This document shows, piece by piece, positions 16,226 through 26,240 of a DNA stretch of 64,000 bases. The notes beneath the pieces were generated by a model that searched no databases, was not told where the DNA came from, and saw only the letters and a program-made list of their open reading frames with translations. The stretch comes from Myxacorys californica WJT36-NPBG1 (lineage in GTDB: Bacteria; Cyanobacteriota; Cyanobacteriia; Leptolyngbyales; Leptolyngbyaceae): contig JAHHHO010000007.1 in assembly GCA_019359315.1 (NCBI GenBank), positions 79,874-143,873 on the forward strand, written 5' to 3'. The translations under genes were made by a program, and so were the position numbers. Position 1 is the first letter of the stretch. Every line of letters begins with the position of its first letter.

Positions 16226-18067
16226 ATGAACCGTGAGGATTTTGAATTGACCCAATCGATTGAAGAGTTGCCTTGCGAGTCACAACCGATCGGAACATCC
16301 TCAGCCGCCTTGATTGACACCCCACTCTCACAAGATCTCGCTCTGTTTTATCAAGTCGCGATGTCTCATCCCGAGTCGCATCTGTTTGAGGTGACTTTGC
16401 GGATTCAGAATTGGCAGGCGAAGACCCTTGATTTAAAGATGCCCGTGTGGACGCCAGGGTCATACTTGGTACGGGAATATTCACGGCATTTGCAGGATTT
16501 TGAAGCGTTTTATGGTGCTGAAACGTCGCTCAATTGGCGAAAGCTGGGCAAAAATCATTGGCAGATTGAGACGCAGGGTAGGTCGGAAATTGCAGTTTGC
16601 TACCGAGTATTTGCAAATGAGTTGACGGTTCGGACAAACCATCTTGATGAAACTCATGGCTACTTCAATGGAGCAGCGCTGTTCTTCTTTGTACCAGGGT
16701 TTCAACAGGTTCCCATTCGCATCCAGATTTTGCCGCCAGCCGATTGGGTTGTGACAACGGCTTTACCCCGTGTGGGAGTGAACACCTTTGAAGCGCAGAA
16801 CTTTGATGCGTTGGTTGATAGTCCGTTTGAGATTGGACAGCACCAGATTCATCCTTTTGAGGTACTGAGTAAGCCGCACGAGTTTGCAATTTGGGGACGA
16901 GGAAATTTAGAGGTCGATCGCATCATTCGTGATACCCAAAAAATTATAGAAGTCGAAGCGGAGCTATTTGGTGGGCTGCCCTACGATCGCTATATTTTTT
17001 TCCTTCATTTAGCCTCTCAAGCCTTTGGTGGGTTAGAACATAAAGATAGCTGTTCGCTAATTTATTCTCGCCTTGGATTTCGGACAAAAGACAAGTATGA
17101 GCGATTTATGCAGCTTGTAGCTCACGAATTCTTCCATCTGTGGAACGTGAAGCGAATTCGTCCTAAAGGATTAGAAGTGTTCGATTATGAACACGAGAAT
17201 TACACACCTTCCCTATGGTTTAGCGAAGGGACGACCAGTTTCTACGATTTGCTCATTCCGCTGCGAGCAGGCATTTACGACGCAAAAACCTATTTAACGG
17301 CTCTGAGTCGAGAAATTTCTCGCTATCTGACCACTCCAGGACGGCTCGTACAACCCCTGAGTGAATCGAGCTTTGATGCTTGGATTAAGCTTTACCGTCC
17401 TGATGCAAATAGCGCCAATTCTCAAATTTCCTACTATCTGAAAGGCGAAATGGTATCGCTGTTGCTTGATTTAGCAATTCGGATTAAGCATCAGAATCAG
17501 CGATCGCTTGACGATGTGATGCGCCAGATGTGGGAGCAGTTTGGTAAAGCTGAAGTTGGGTTTACCAAAGAACAACTGAAACTTGTGTTGGAAGCAGTTG
17601 CAGGATTTGATCTGACAGATTTCTACGATCGCTACATTGACGGTACAGAAGAACTGCCGTTTGATGAGTATCTTGTTGGCTTTGGCTTACGTGTTGTATC
17701 CAACAGAGAGACAGGAGTACCCGCGATCGGTATGACACTCAGAACTGAAGGCGGGCGCGAAATCGTGAAGTTTGTCGAGACAGATTCACCCGCACAGCGA
17801 GCCGCGATCGATGCAGGCGATGAATTAGTGGCAATCGATGGGTTGCGAGTCGGGTCAGGGCAGTTAGATGAGCGTCTGAAGGACTATCAAGCGGGCGACA
17901 CTATTGAAGTTACGGTGTTCCACAGCGATGAATTAAAGACGCGATCGCTCACTCTTGCTCCGCCTCGCGCCACTCAATATCATCTTGAAGCTATAGAACA
18001 CCCGTCCACCCTTCAACAACAGAACTTTGAAGGGTGGCTTGGCGTTTCTTTAGCAACAGTCCACTAA
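16226..18067 (+). CDS. M61 (glycyl aminopeptidase) family metalloprotease with PDZ domain
   Basis: The product has 613 residues from ATG 16226; 18 further upstream codons are open but look unrelated. The N-terminal beta domain has MPVWTPGSYLVREYSRHL, the M61 signature. The zinc site HEFFH (His300, His304) lies in VAHEFFHLWNVKRIRP, with the downstream Glu in LWFSEGTTSFY as third ligand. The catalytic helical domain continues to about residue 480 and a C-terminal PDZ-like domain (VVSNRETGVPAIG to about 590) follows. Family members are peptidases with a preference for N-terminal Gly or Ala. No signal peptide is evident, so it is probably cytosolic. Confidence 0.92.
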   Translation: MNREDFELTQSIEELPCESQPIGTSSAALIDTPLSQDLALFYQVAMSHPESHLFEVTLRIQNWQAKTLDLKMPVWTPGSYLVREYSRHLQDFEAFYGAETSLNWRKLGKNHWQIETQGRSEIAVCYRVFANELTVRTNHLDETHGYFNGAALFFFVPGFQQVPIRIQILPPADWVVTTALPRVGVNTFEAQNFDALVDSPFEIGQHQIHPFEVLSKPHEFAIWGRGNLEVDRIIRDTQKIIEVEAELFGGLPYDRYIFFLHLASQAFGGLEHKDSCSLIYSRLGFRTKDKYERFMQLVAHEFFHLWNVKRIRPKGLEVFDYEHENYTPSLWFSEGTTSFYDLLIPLRAGIYDAKTYLTALSREISRYLTTPGRLVQPLSESSFDAWIKLYRPDANSANSQISYYLKGEMVSLLLDLAIRIKHQNQRSLDDVMRQMWEQFGKAEVGFTKEQLKLVLEAVAGFDLTDFYDRYIDGTEELPFDEYLVGFGLRVVSNRETGVPAIGMTLRTEGGREIVKFVETDSPAQRAAIDAGDELVAIDGLRVGSGQLDERLKDYQAGDTIEVTVFHSDELKTRSLTLAPPRATQYHLEAIEHPSTLQQQNFEGWLGVSLATVH

Positions 18068-18088
18068 AAATCAATGCTTCTTTAATGA

Positions 18089-18108
18089 GACGGTTAGCTT
18101 CAACCGTC
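18089..18108 (-). terminator. weak hairpin between convergent genes
   Basis: A 7-bp stem (GACGGTT with AACCGTC) and 6-nt loop lie in the 50 bp between the M61 gene (plus) and the coiled-coil gene (minus). No T-run follows on either strand, so termination here is only a possibility. Confidence 0.35.
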
Positions 18109-18117
18109 CCAAACGCC

Positions 18118-19029
18118 TTAGCGAATATTGCTGTCTTCTATTTCAGCTTCGCTAGGCGGCAATGTTCCTAAATTGCGATCGCTAGACAGATCCTGGCTAG
18201 GGCTAGAGAATTTTTGATTAGAGCTAGGAAGTTCTGCGAGGGGACGGTCGTCCTTCGTTTCTGAATGATCGTCTTTCAGCATTTCACTTGCCTGCTTGAG
18301 CAAGTCCCGCAGCAATTGACGAACTTTCCGCTCCCGCCGTGCCAATGCCGTTCCGGCCTCGCCTAATCTGGCATCAAACTCTTCTGCTTTTTGATCGGCT
18401 TTGGCTTTTGCAACTTCTGCCTGCGGACGAGCTTGGTCATACCAGCGTTTCGCGTCTTCTAGATGTCCTTGAGCACGATCGTAGTAAACTTCGCTGCGAG
18501 CCGCCAGATTAGCACGAAGGATTGACATCTGTGCTTGCAACTGCGCGTATCGCTGTTTCAGCAGAGATGCTTCTTCGCTGTTGCGGATAGACTCGATCGC
18601 GTGGTCAATCTGTTCCCGCATCTCTGCCGACAAATCCTTACCCGCCTCTTTCAGCCCTGCCAGTCCTTCTTCTACGTCCTTCTCCAGTTCTCCTTCTTGC
18701 TGATCAAGCTGAGCTTGCAAGCGGTTGACTTCCGATTCTGTCTCTGAAATCCGCTTGTGACGGGCATGGCTAATGCCCTCGATCACCCCTTCAACCGAGG
18801 CAGATACTTCTTCTTTGACATGTGAACTATTTTCTTGAATACTCTCAATTGCCGATGAGAACGCATCTTTGACAATCGATCGCACCTCGCCCGATCCGCC
18901 CTTCACTTCCGACATCACCTGAGAGATTGCCCCTTGAATGATGTCACGAATGCGATCGCGGCGAAGCTGTCCGACTTCTTTAACCTGCTTCAAATCGGAT
19001 GAAATTTTTTCTTTGACCGAATTAGCCAT
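18118..19029 (-). CDS. long coiled-coil protein, function unknown
   Basis: The 303 residues are almost entirely charged heptad-type helix. An N-terminal basic section (KEKISSDLKQVKEVGQLRRD) is followed by SEVNRLQAQLDQQEGELEKDVEEG, EASLLKQRYAQLQAQM and RRERKVRQLLRDLLKQASEML. The last 50 residues are Ser/Pro/Asp-rich and likely disordered. There is no signal peptide, membrane segment or enzymatic motif. The pattern resembles cyanobacterial late-embryogenesis-abundant-like or apolipoprotein-like coiled-coil proteins, but family membership cannot be decided by eye. Confidence 0.75.
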   Translation of the reverse strand: MANSVKEKISSDLKQVKEVGQLRRDRIRDIIQGAISQVMSEVKGGSGEVRSIVKDAFSSAIESIQENSSHVKEEVSASVEGVIEGISHARHKRISETESEVNRLQAQLDQQEGELEKDVEEGLAGLKEAGKDLSAEMREQIDHAIESIRNSEEASLLKQRYAQLQAQMSILRANLAARSEVYYDRAQGHLEDAKRWYDQARPQAEVAKAKADQKAEEFDARLGEAGTALARRERKVRQLLRDLLKQASEMLKDDHSETKDDRPLAELPSSNQKFSSPSQDLSSDRNLGTLPPSEAEIEDSNIR

Positions 19030-19191
19030 AATTGACCTCTACCTTAGATTCTTTTTAACTTAATTAGGGATTGTCATCAAAAGAGCAATTGATACGGCTT
19101 CTCAAGATTGAAATAGAAATTTCAATTCGTTACCATCTCTATGCTTACAAAAATTATTTCTGAATAACCTCTTTCTTAAGATAGGAAGCTC

Positions 19192-19235
19192 AAAAAAAGA
19201 TGGTTCCTGACTTTAGTTAAGTCAGGAACCATTTT
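19192..19235 (-). terminator. rho-independent terminator of the outer-membrane barrel gene
   Basis: On the minus strand an 11-bp stem (19231-19221 with 19211-19201) with a 9-nt loop is followed by TCTTTTTTT. It ends the transcript of 19311-19841, and the four Ts on the plus-strand side make it potentially bidirectional. Confidence 0.88.
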
Positions 19236-19310
19236 CAACTTAATCGCTGTTTAACTCAAATCACCAACGTAGAGATCAGTATGAATTGCTAATTAGAAGC
19301 GGATATTGCA

Positions 19311-19841
19311 TTAGAAGCGAATACCAGCACCTGCCTGCAAACCAACTGCACCTGCTTTGCTACCTTGGTAGGCATTAATGCCGTACTTCGCATCGCCAAA
19401 AAGCACTACGCCTTTAGTGACTTCAGATTCTACACCTAGTTGCAGTACGGCTGCATCCTTGTTTCCAAGCGGAGATGCTTGACCATCTTTCTGCACAAAT
19501 GAGTAACCTGCTCCTGCATAGACGTTCGTGTTTTTGTTAACAGGAAGATCATAAGACAGAGTAGGAATCACTGCACTATTATTGCCGTTGAAACTTACTG
19601 CACCACGAACAGAAACGGGAGCGGTAGGAACAGCAAAACGGCCTTGGATGGTACCACCGATATTTGCAGCATCATTGTCTCTGCCGCCATTGGTCACACC
19701 AGCCGAAACACCAGCACCCACGTAGCTGCCGTCGAAGCGAACGGGTTGCGCAGAAGCAGAACCTGCACCCATAACAAGAGGAGCGACAACGAGTGCAGAA
19801 ACAGCAGAAAGAGTTGCGAAAGACTTAAGAGAGAGTTTCAT
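19311..19841 (-). CDS. small outer-membrane beta-barrel protein
   Basis: The product has 176 residues. A clear Sec signal peptide (MKLSLKSFATLSAVSALVVA, cleavage near SASA-QP at residue 31) precedes alternating strands: DGSYVGAGVSAG, GGTIQGRFAV, TNVYAGAGYSFV, AAVLQLGVESEV and VGLQAGAGIRF. The terminal Phe is the usual signal for insertion by the BAM complex. Length and strand number suggest an 8-stranded barrel. Similar small barrels are common in cyanobacteria but have no assigned function. The 650 bp upstream are free of genes. Confidence 0.85.
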   Translation of the reverse strand: MKLSLKSFATLSAVSALVVAPLVMGAGSASAQPVRFDGSYVGAGVSAGVTNGGRDNDAANIGGTIQGRFAVPTAPVSVRGAVSFNGNNSAVIPTLSYDLPVNKNTNVYAGAGYSFVQKDGQASPLGNKDAAVLQLGVESEVTKGVVLFGDAKYGINAYQGSKAGAVGLQAGAGIRF

Positions 19842-20493
19842 TGTTGTGTCCCTAGGAGATTAAGATTGATTGTTGTTCTCTTACTTATTAGTCGTAAGAT
19901 GGGTTGGAAAAGTTCCAGAGTTTCTCAACAAATGTTCTAGTTAATCAAGGGATTTTTGGATGAACCGAAAGAGTCTCTACTTGATATTAGAAGCCGTTGA
20001 ACTAACTGGAGAGTTCTAGAGTTATCACCGAAAAACATTTGTGACTTCTCATAACTTAGGTATATCTAATTTGCAGTTGAGTTTCTTTCGATAATGGTCT
20101 CTTCCATAAGTGTCACAGTTTATTTGTGCCAGATATTTGCTGTCTTAAATAAAACAAATAAAATCTAGGAGTTGCTGTTAGCTTAGTTCGCTAAAACAGT
20201 ACTTCTAGATTTTATTTTTGATAATAAATTTGAGTGATTTTTAAGCTGACATTGGTCTATGGATAGAGGCCTATTGTTAGGAATACACGTTAATTGCTGC
20301 TAATTCCGAAACCTATTAAAACAATTTATTCGCCTTTTCCGCCTAAGCTTGTTCAGAAGAACGTATTATTTCTACAGAAGGATGAACTGGCTGCCTGCAC
20401 GCCTGATTAGCTAGCTGATCTCTCATATGGACTTGTCGGCCATATCATGCTGAGTAGCTCTAATGATGCCAAATGACAAAGATTTGTTCCTGA
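19842..20493. other. 652-bp region without a gene; contains a long inverted repeat
   Basis: No open frame here looks coding. The right part must hold the end of the diguanylate cyclase gene's transcript, and the left part the promoter of the barrel gene. The one structured element is an imperfect inverted repeat of about 27 nt per arm (20157-20183 with 20190-20217). It encloses a short loop and has AAATAAAATCTAG ends. Both strands end in T-rich tracts, as in a bidirectional terminator, yet neither neighbour reads into it directly. Confidence 0.6.
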
Positions 20494-21444
20494 CTAACTG
20501 ACGCAGGCGGAGTAACGATCGCGCCCTTCATGCTTCGCCTGATACAACGCCTTGTCTGCAGCGGTAATCAATAGTCCTGGCGATGTGATTGGACTGGGAA
20601 TGGTAGTAGCAATGCCTAAGCTCACTGTGACGATCGCATTGGCTGTCGAGCTAGAGTGAGCGATGGCAAGCTCTCTTACACCGATCTGAATGGCTTGTGC
20701 AACTTGAATTGCCCCTTCTTGGTCAGTGCTGGGCAGAATTACCGCAAATTCTTCTCCCCCATAACGAGCAGGTAAATCGAGCGATCGCTTCGCCGCATTC
20801 TGAATCACATTGGCTACCTGTCGTAAACAGTTATCGCCTGCTTGGTGCCCGTAGGTGTCATTAAACCGCTTGAAGCAGTCGATGTCACACATAATCAGCG
20901 AGAGCGAGGTCTGATCGCGCAGCATCCGTTTCCATTCTTGCTGCAAATACTCATCAAACCGCCGCCGATTTGCTACTTGTGTTAAGCCATCAAACGACGC
21001 GAGGCGTTGCAATTCATGATTCGCCTGCTCTAGCTGCTGATAGAGCCTGACTTGCTGAATCAAGCGCCGAACCCGTTGGCGTAGCACTGCCCAATGAATT
21101 GGTTTTGTGATGTAATCTACAGCCCCGGCTGCAAACGCTTGATCGACAGACTCTTGATCTTCTAAGCCGGTGATCATCAGAACCGGGGTCCGTCCTCCAC
21201 CGTTCATCCGCTGAATCTGCACACAGCAGGTAAATCCATCTTTTCCAGGCATGATGGCATCGAGCAATACGATATCTGGACGCATTCGGGCGTAGATTGC
21301 TAGACAAGCCTCACCATCATTCGCTTCGACCACTTGGTAGCCTTCTTGCTCCATTGCTTGCCGCAACCCAATCCGGGTAATCTTGTCATCATCAGCGACC
21401 AGAATCAGAGGAGGATTGTGATTTGAGGGAATTATCTCTGGCAT
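20494..21444 (-). CDS. response regulator with diguanylate cyclase (GGDEF) output
   Basis: The product has 316 residues. The receiver domain (12-130) has the acidic pair in VADDDK, phosphorylation site Asp62 in VLLDAIMPG, and the conserved Lys in YITKPIHW. A short coiled linker leads to a GGDEF domain whose active-site loop reads GGEEF, with RSLD positioned upstream as an RxxD inhibitory site. The protein should make c-di-GMP when phosphorylated and be product-inhibited. Its start codon overlaps the end of the hybrid kinase gene by 13 nt, so the two are translationally coupled and very likely a cognate pair. Confidence 0.94.
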   Translation of the reverse strand: MPEIIPSNHNPPLILVADDDKITRIGLRQAMEQEGYQVVEANDGEACLAIYARMRPDIVLLDAIMPGKDGFTCCVQIQRMNGGGRTPVLMITGLEDQESVDQAFAAGAVDYITKPIHWAVLRQRVRRLIQQVRLYQQLEQANHELQRLASFDGLTQVANRRRFDEYLQQEWKRMLRDQTSLSLIMCDIDCFKRFNDTYGHQAGDNCLRQVANVIQNAAKRSLDLPARYGGEEFAVILPSTDQEGAIQVAQAIQIGVRELAIAHSSSTANAIVTVSLGIATTIPSPITSPGLLITAADKALYQAKHEGRDRYSACVS

Positions 21445-24400
21445 TGCTGAAGTTCCGTGTGTAGCGAGGCTTGAACGCGATCGTATTCAGCCTCCAGTTG
21501 GCAGATGCGGGGGACTACTGGATCTAGGTTTCCCATGCGGGCGCAGGTTTCTAACTCTTGGCACAAGTCTGCCAACCCCGTTGCTCCGACAGCAGCGCTG
21601 GTGGACTTGAGAGTATGAGCCGCTTGTTGCAACAAAAGGGCATCTCTTTGAGCGATCGCGCATTGAATTGTTTGCACGAGCTGGGGCGCATCGTGGAGAT
21701 AGTTAGAAATAGTGTCGAGCAACGCTTCTGTGCCCTGATCGGCTGCCAAAACAGATCTCCCTGCTAAAGTCCGCCCATTGAGGGTGGCTTCAGCAGGCGT
21801 GAGGCTCGGAAAGCGGGGCTGACATTTACTTAACGCACGCATCAGTGCCTCCAGACGGATTGGCTTGCTGAGATAATCGTCCATCCCGGCCTCAAGGCAG
21901 AGTTGGCGATCGCCTCGCATAGCGTTGGCAGTCATTGCAATTATTCGTGGACGTTGCTCAATCGCCCATTCTGCACAAATGGTCTGAGTTGCCTCCAGCC
22001 CATCCATCTCTGGCATCTGAACATCCATAAGGACAGCGTCATAAGGCTGACGCCGCAGCGCATCTAATACTTCAAACCCGTTACAGGCAACATCCGCACG
22101 ATACCCTAATCGTTGCAGGAGGTGCAGCGCGACTTTCTGATTGACAACATTATCTTCTGCCAATAAAACACGTAGCGATCGCGGCTCAATAGATCCGTTT
22201 GCTGAAGCAGATTGATTGGTGAGACTGGTCTTGACGTTAGACGAATCAATCGGCGATTTGGTCTTTGTTGGAGTGAAGTTTTGATCAGCAATTCGGGTAA
22301 GACCCGATTCCGCAGCGACAGCACAGATTGTGAAGTAGAACGTTGAACCCTTAGCGTGAGTTGATCTGACTGGTTTGAAGCCCTGAGGTGGGTCGCCGCC
22401 CAGTCTACCTTCACTTTCGACCCACATTTGTCCGCCCATGATCTCGCTCAAGCGTTTGCTGATCGCGAGTCCAAGTCCTGTTCCTCCATACTGCCGGCTG
22501 GTCGAGGAATCTCCTTGGCTAAATGATTTGAACAAGCGCTCCATGCGGCACAGGGGAATGCCAATGCCTGTGTCGTGTACGGCAAATAGCAGATGGAAGC
22601 CCGACGTAGGGTTGAGCTTAGAGGTGAGGTTAGAACAGTATTCAGAGAACGGCGGACAAGGTATAGGTATCTCGTTTTCAGTCTTGATGCTAACCGTCAA
22701 CTCGATCTGCCCCTGCTCCGTAAACTTGACCGCATTACTGAGTAAATTCACTAGAATCTGCCTCAGCCGAGTTCCATCGCCCACGATCGCAGCTGGGATG
22801 TGCGGAGAGATGTTATAGGAAATATGGATGCCTTTTTCTGCTGCGTTGACCGTTATCAACTCAATAGACTCATGGAGGCAGGTTTGCACATCAAACGGCT
22901 GTTGCTCAACGTCTAGCTTGCCTGATTCAATTTTTGAGAAGTCTAGAATGTCATTGATGAGGGTCAGTAGAGTATCTCCGCTACTGCGAATAGTTTCTAG
23001 AAAGTCCCTCTGTTGAGGAGTAGAAGCCATCGCAAGCAGCGATTCTGTTAAACCAATTACAGCGTTCATGGGAGTGCGGATTTCATGGCTCATGGTGGCT
23101 AGAAATTCGCTTTTCGCTCGATTTGCGGCTTCTGCAGCATGTTTTGCCTGTTCTAGAGCAACATTTTGGTTGGTGAGCGTTTCGCGTTGCAAGGTTTCTT
23201 GCTTTAGGAGCCGAGCTTGAGCGAGAGCAATTCCGACTTGATCGGCAACAGCTTCTAGCAGTTCAATTTCATCTTGGCTCCAGTGGCGATCGCGATCGCA
23301 CTGATGCAGACAAATGACCCCGTTTGGTTCTCCTTGGTACGACGTTCGCACCACCAGCATTGATCGGAGCGAAACCTGCTGGCAGATCGAGTGATGAGAT
23401 CGCAGGAGGGGGTCAGTGTAGACATTGGGAGATGCGATCGCGCTATCTGTTCTGAGCACGGTTTCCATATGCCGATTGCCGCTGATCGGAATTTTCAATC
23501 CGGTTAAGGCGCTCCAACCCGGCTCTAAATACTCCGCGACGATCGGAATTTGAGGAAACTCAGCTTCGTTCTGCAAAGACTCAAATTCTGACAGAATCGG
23601 ATCTGCAATCGATACGTAGGCATGAATCAGGCAGCGATTGACGTTAAAGGCACGCCCAACTTGAGTCGCTGCTGTCTGAAAAATTTGTTGCGTATCTAAA
23701 CTTTGCCGGATCTCTTGAGTGAGTTGTTTGAGCAGCAGCGCCCGTTGATATTGTCGTTTCAGCGCTTCTTCTGTGTGCTTGCGATCGCTAATATCGGTTT
23801 GAATACCAACGTAATGCGTGATCCGTCCTTCTGCATCGAGCACCGGAGAAATGGACAGCTCATTCCAAAAGAGAGAGCCGTCTTTGCGATAGTTCCGCAG
23901 CGTGACCGTGCAGTCTTCTCCGTCTTGAAAAGCTCGGCGCAACTGCTCTAATGCAGGTTGCTCGGTCTCTCCTCCTTGCAGAAGGCGGCTATTTTTACCC
24001 AACACCTCATCTGCCGAATAGCCTGTCATCCGCTCAAATCCAGGATTGACATACACTATCGGGTTGTCAGCACGAGTGGAGTCAGTGATGATAATGCCGT
24101 TGCTGCTTGCCCGCATGGCCCGTTCCAAAATTCGGAGGCGAATTTCGGCTTGCTTTGTTTCGGTCACATCGCGACAGACGTTAATAAATCCTTTTTCAGT
24201 TAACGTGAGCGACATTTCCTCAAAGAATGTGCTGCTGTCTCGGCGTTTGGCAACCGCTGCGCCACGCCACTGTCCATTTTGCTTTAGCAGTGGAATAATT
24301 TCACGCTCAATGCGGCTAATTTCTTCGGGATAGTAGAGTTCTCGCCAACTTTTGCCGACTAACTCTCCTGGACGGTAGCCAAACATGCGTAAGTGAGCGT

Positions 24401-24650
24401 CGTTGAGGTAGAGAAACTGCCCATGTTCATCTAAAATTGCAATTCCATCAAGCGCCGCTTCCACGACGATCGACTGTCGCCATAGAGCTTCCTGCATCTG
24501 TTGATCTGACAGAGATTCAGGGACCTCGATTAACAGCTTGCCCACGGCTGATTTCTGCTTAAGGCGATGCAGAAAGACGGTTAAAGCAATACTGCCTGCG
24601 ATCGCAACTGCATTCGTACCTAAAGGAATCCACTCTACGCTCACTGACAT
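21432..24650 (-). CDS. hybrid histidine kinase: TM, PAS, LOV-like PAS, GAF, HisKA, HATPase, REC, Hpt
   Basis: The product has 1072 residues. One hydrophobic segment (about 10-28) is followed by PAS1 (55-165) and a second PAS (175-292) with the LOV hallmarks: [42 protein letters not shown] and VGIQTD. The photoactive Cys of LOV domains (NCRFLQ) is Ser221 here, codon AGC at 23988-23990. A GAF domain (about 310-480) precedes HisKA with His522 in SHEIRTPMN. The HATPase has [13 protein letters not shown] receiver has [12 protein letters not shown], and an Hpt domain has AAHTLKST near the C-terminus. The 13-nt overlap with the GGDEF regulator indicates a phosphorelay to c-di-GMP. Confidence 0.93.
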   Translation of the reverse strand: MSVSVEWIPLGTNAVAIAGSIALTVFLHRLKQKSAVGKLLIEVPESLSDQQMQEALWRQSIVVEAALDGIAILDEHGQFLYLNDAHLRMFGYRPGELVGKSWRELYYPEEISRIEREIIPLLKQNGQWRGAAVAKRRDSSTFFEEMSLTLTEKGFINVCRDVTETKQAEIRLRILERAMRASSNGIIITDSTRADNPIVYVNPGFERMTGYSADEVLGKNSRLLQGGETEQPALEQLRRAFQDGEDCTVTLRNYRKDGSLFWNELSISPVLDAEGRITHYVGIQTDISDRKHTEEALKRQYQRALLLKQLTQEIRQSLDTQQIFQTAATQVGRAFNVNRCLIHAYVSIADPILSEFESLQNEAEFPQIPIVAEYLEPGWSALTGLKIPISGNRHMETVLRTDSAIASPNVYTDPLLRSHHSICQQVSLRSMLVVRTSYQGEPNGVICLHQCDRDRHWSQDEIELLEAVADQVGIALAQARLLKQETLQRETLTNQNVALEQAKHAAEAANRAKSEFLATMSHEIRTPMNAVIGLTESLLAMASTPQQRDFLETIRSSGDTLLTLINDILDFSKIESGKLDVEQQPFDVQTCLHESIELITVNAAEKGIHISYNISPHIPAAIVGDGTRLRQILVNLLSNAVKFTEQGQIELTVSIKTENEIPIPCPPFSEYCSNLTSKLNPTSGFHLLFAVHDTGIGIPLCRMERLFKSFSQGDSSTSRQYGGTGLGLAISKRLSEIMGGQMWVESEGRLGGDPPQGFKPVRSTHAKGSTFYFTICAVAAESGLTRIADQNFTPTKTKSPIDSSNVKTSLTNQSASANGSIEPRSLRVLLAEDNVVNQKVALHLLQRLGYRADVACNGFEVLDALRRQPYDAVLMDVQMPEMDGLEATQTICAEWAIEQRPRIIAMTANAMRGDRQLCLEAGMDDYLSKPIRLEALMRALSKCQPRFPSLTPAEATLNGRTLAGRSVLAADQGTEALLDTISNYLHDAPQLVQTIQCAIAQRDALLLQQAAHTLKSTSAAVGATGLADLCQELETCARMGNLDPVVPRICQLEAEYDRVQASLHTELQQCQR

Positions 24651-24828
24651 TCGCTATCCTATCGTTGACCAAACCTGCGGTTGCCTTGCAGTTCCCTCTG
24701 GGAGTAATGTCCAAATCCTAGTCATCTCCGAAATGCTATCCCAGTTGATGCATTTTAGATCTCACTTAAAATAGCAGCTCCTACTGTTTATATATTCCAT
24801 CGCATCAGCACAATGGTCAGGACTCTAT

Positions 24829-25788
24829 CTAATCTTTAGATTCAATTACTAAATCTGGCAGTCCTTCCAGCTTTTCGGTTGCGGCAGCTTCTTCGTTGGG
24901 CGGCGGTAAGAAGACCGTTAAGCCTGCGGGAATGCAGTAGATATCGAGGGGAGTTGTGCCGCTCATCTCGCCATCGAGAACAACTTTCTGGGGTGGATTG
25001 GTCGTGATTTTGAACCGGCGCGATCGCAGGTAGCCAATATCGTCGCGATCGGCGGGATTGCCACTCAGCGCTGATTGAAATAAATGATACGTTGCGGTGA
25101 TGGCACTGGCGCGATTGGCGGGAGCAACGATCGTTAAATCTAATAGTCCATCATCTACCACGAGCCCGGATGGGCCTTGGGCTAACACAGACGTGGGGGG
25201 AGCCGCGTTTGCAACGGTGAGAGCAGATGCTGTGAAAGAGATAATCTTGTCATCGGTTTCGACTTCGGTTTCAAAGTGTTCTAAGTCGCGCAACTGTCGT
25301 AAGCCTGCTAGAACGTATGCCAAAATCCCAAATCGATTTTTCGCCTCCCGATTTGCTTTTGCAACGGTTTCTGCTTCAAACCCAATTCCGGCAAGCAATA
25401 CCATCGGGTGTCCATTACAGGACGCAATATCGATTTTTTGGGTGTAGTTCTTTAAGATGGTTTGACAGGCTCCCTCAATCGTGGTGGGAATTTCTAGGGC
25501 ATTAGCAAATGCGTTTGCTGTACCCCGTGCGATCACGCCTAACGGAACCTCCGTCTGCATAAGCGCTTTTGCCGCCGCCGACACAGTACCATCGCCTCCA
25601 GACACAATGACCGCATCAACCCCGTGTTCGACCGCTTCTTGAGCTAGGACATCGGCTCCTACGTCTTCAGAGGTCAAACAAACGTCTAAATTGAGATCAG
25701 CCAGCAAACTCTTAATCAAGGCTAATTCTTGTTCGGAATCGCCCTGACCCGCCACAGGATTGAAAATCAGACGGACAGAACGCGACAT
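24829..25788 (-). CDS. diacylglycerol/sphingosine kinase-family lipid kinase (YegS/DagK-like)
   Basis: The product has 319 residues from ATG 25788, where RLIFNPVAGQG begins the family's first strand; ten more codons upstream are open but unlikely. Core motifs are present: VSGGDGTVSAAAKAL (nucleotide-binding GGDGT), GVIARGTANAFANAL, and in the C-terminal beta-sandwich VDDGLLDL and FKITTNPPQKVVLDGEM. These proteins phosphorylate diacylglycerol or related lipids. The true substrate in this organism is not known. The C-terminus ends in an acidic, Pro-rich tail. Confidence 0.9.
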   Translation of the reverse strand: MSRSVRLIFNPVAGQGDSEQELALIKSLLADLNLDVCLTSEDVGADVLAQEAVEHGVDAVIVSGGDGTVSAAAKALMQTEVPLGVIARGTANAFANALEIPTTIEGACQTILKNYTQKIDIASCNGHPMVLLAGIGFEAETVAKANREAKNRFGILAYVLAGLRQLRDLEHFETEVETDDKIISFTASALTVANAAPPTSVLAQGPSGLVVDDGLLDLTIVAPANRASAITATYHLFQSALSGNPADRDDIGYLRSRRFKITTNPPQKVVLDGEMSGTTPLDIYCIPAGLTVFLPPPNEEAAATEKLEGLPDLVIESKD

Positions 25789-25931
25789 AGGGGCACGATT
25801 CCTTAAAATGGGTATCAAAGAAATGATATGCCTTAGATAACATATCTGAAGCAGCTTCTAGTTCTCACCTACGGGAGATTTGAGTGGAAGAGAAAGCGTC
25901 ACAATAGAACGTATTGAAATGAGATTAAACG

Positions 25932-26189
25932 ATGCCAGATTCGTTAATGTATCAAGAAGACCACTTTGTGGTGCTAGAAACCAATCAGCCAGAGCAGATT
26001 TTGACTGCCGAGGAACTGACGCAGAAGCTGCGATCGCTCCTTGCCGCTCAACAAGATGCGTTGCCCAAAGATTTGCAGCAGTTCGCCTCTGTTGAGCAGC
26101 AAGTCGCTTACTTAATTAATACAACCTGTGAATTTGATTTGGCTCCAGGACAGTACTTGCAATGGTACGCTGTCCGTCTAGAGAAGTGA
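25932..26189 (+). CDS. chlororespiratory reduction 7 (CRR7, DUF3571) family protein
   Basis: The product has 85 residues. The N-terminus MPDSLMYQEDHFVVLETNQ and the C-terminus PGQYLQWYAVRLEK are what I recall as the conserved ends of the CRR7 family, with a helical middle (TAEELTQKLRSLL, DLQQFASVEQQVAYL). In plants CRR7 is needed for accumulation of the chloroplast NAD(P)H dehydrogenase-like complex; the cyanobacterial form is less studied. No NDH-1 genes are nearby. Confidence 0.8.
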   Translation: MPDSLMYQEDHFVVLETNQPEQILTAEELTQKLRSLLAAQQDALPKDLQQFASVEQQVAYLINTTCEFDLAPGQYLQWYAVRLEK

Positions 26190-26240
26190 GACAATTTTTT
26201 AGATTATTCTGGCAAGCTAGCGATCTCTATTGATCCCAAG

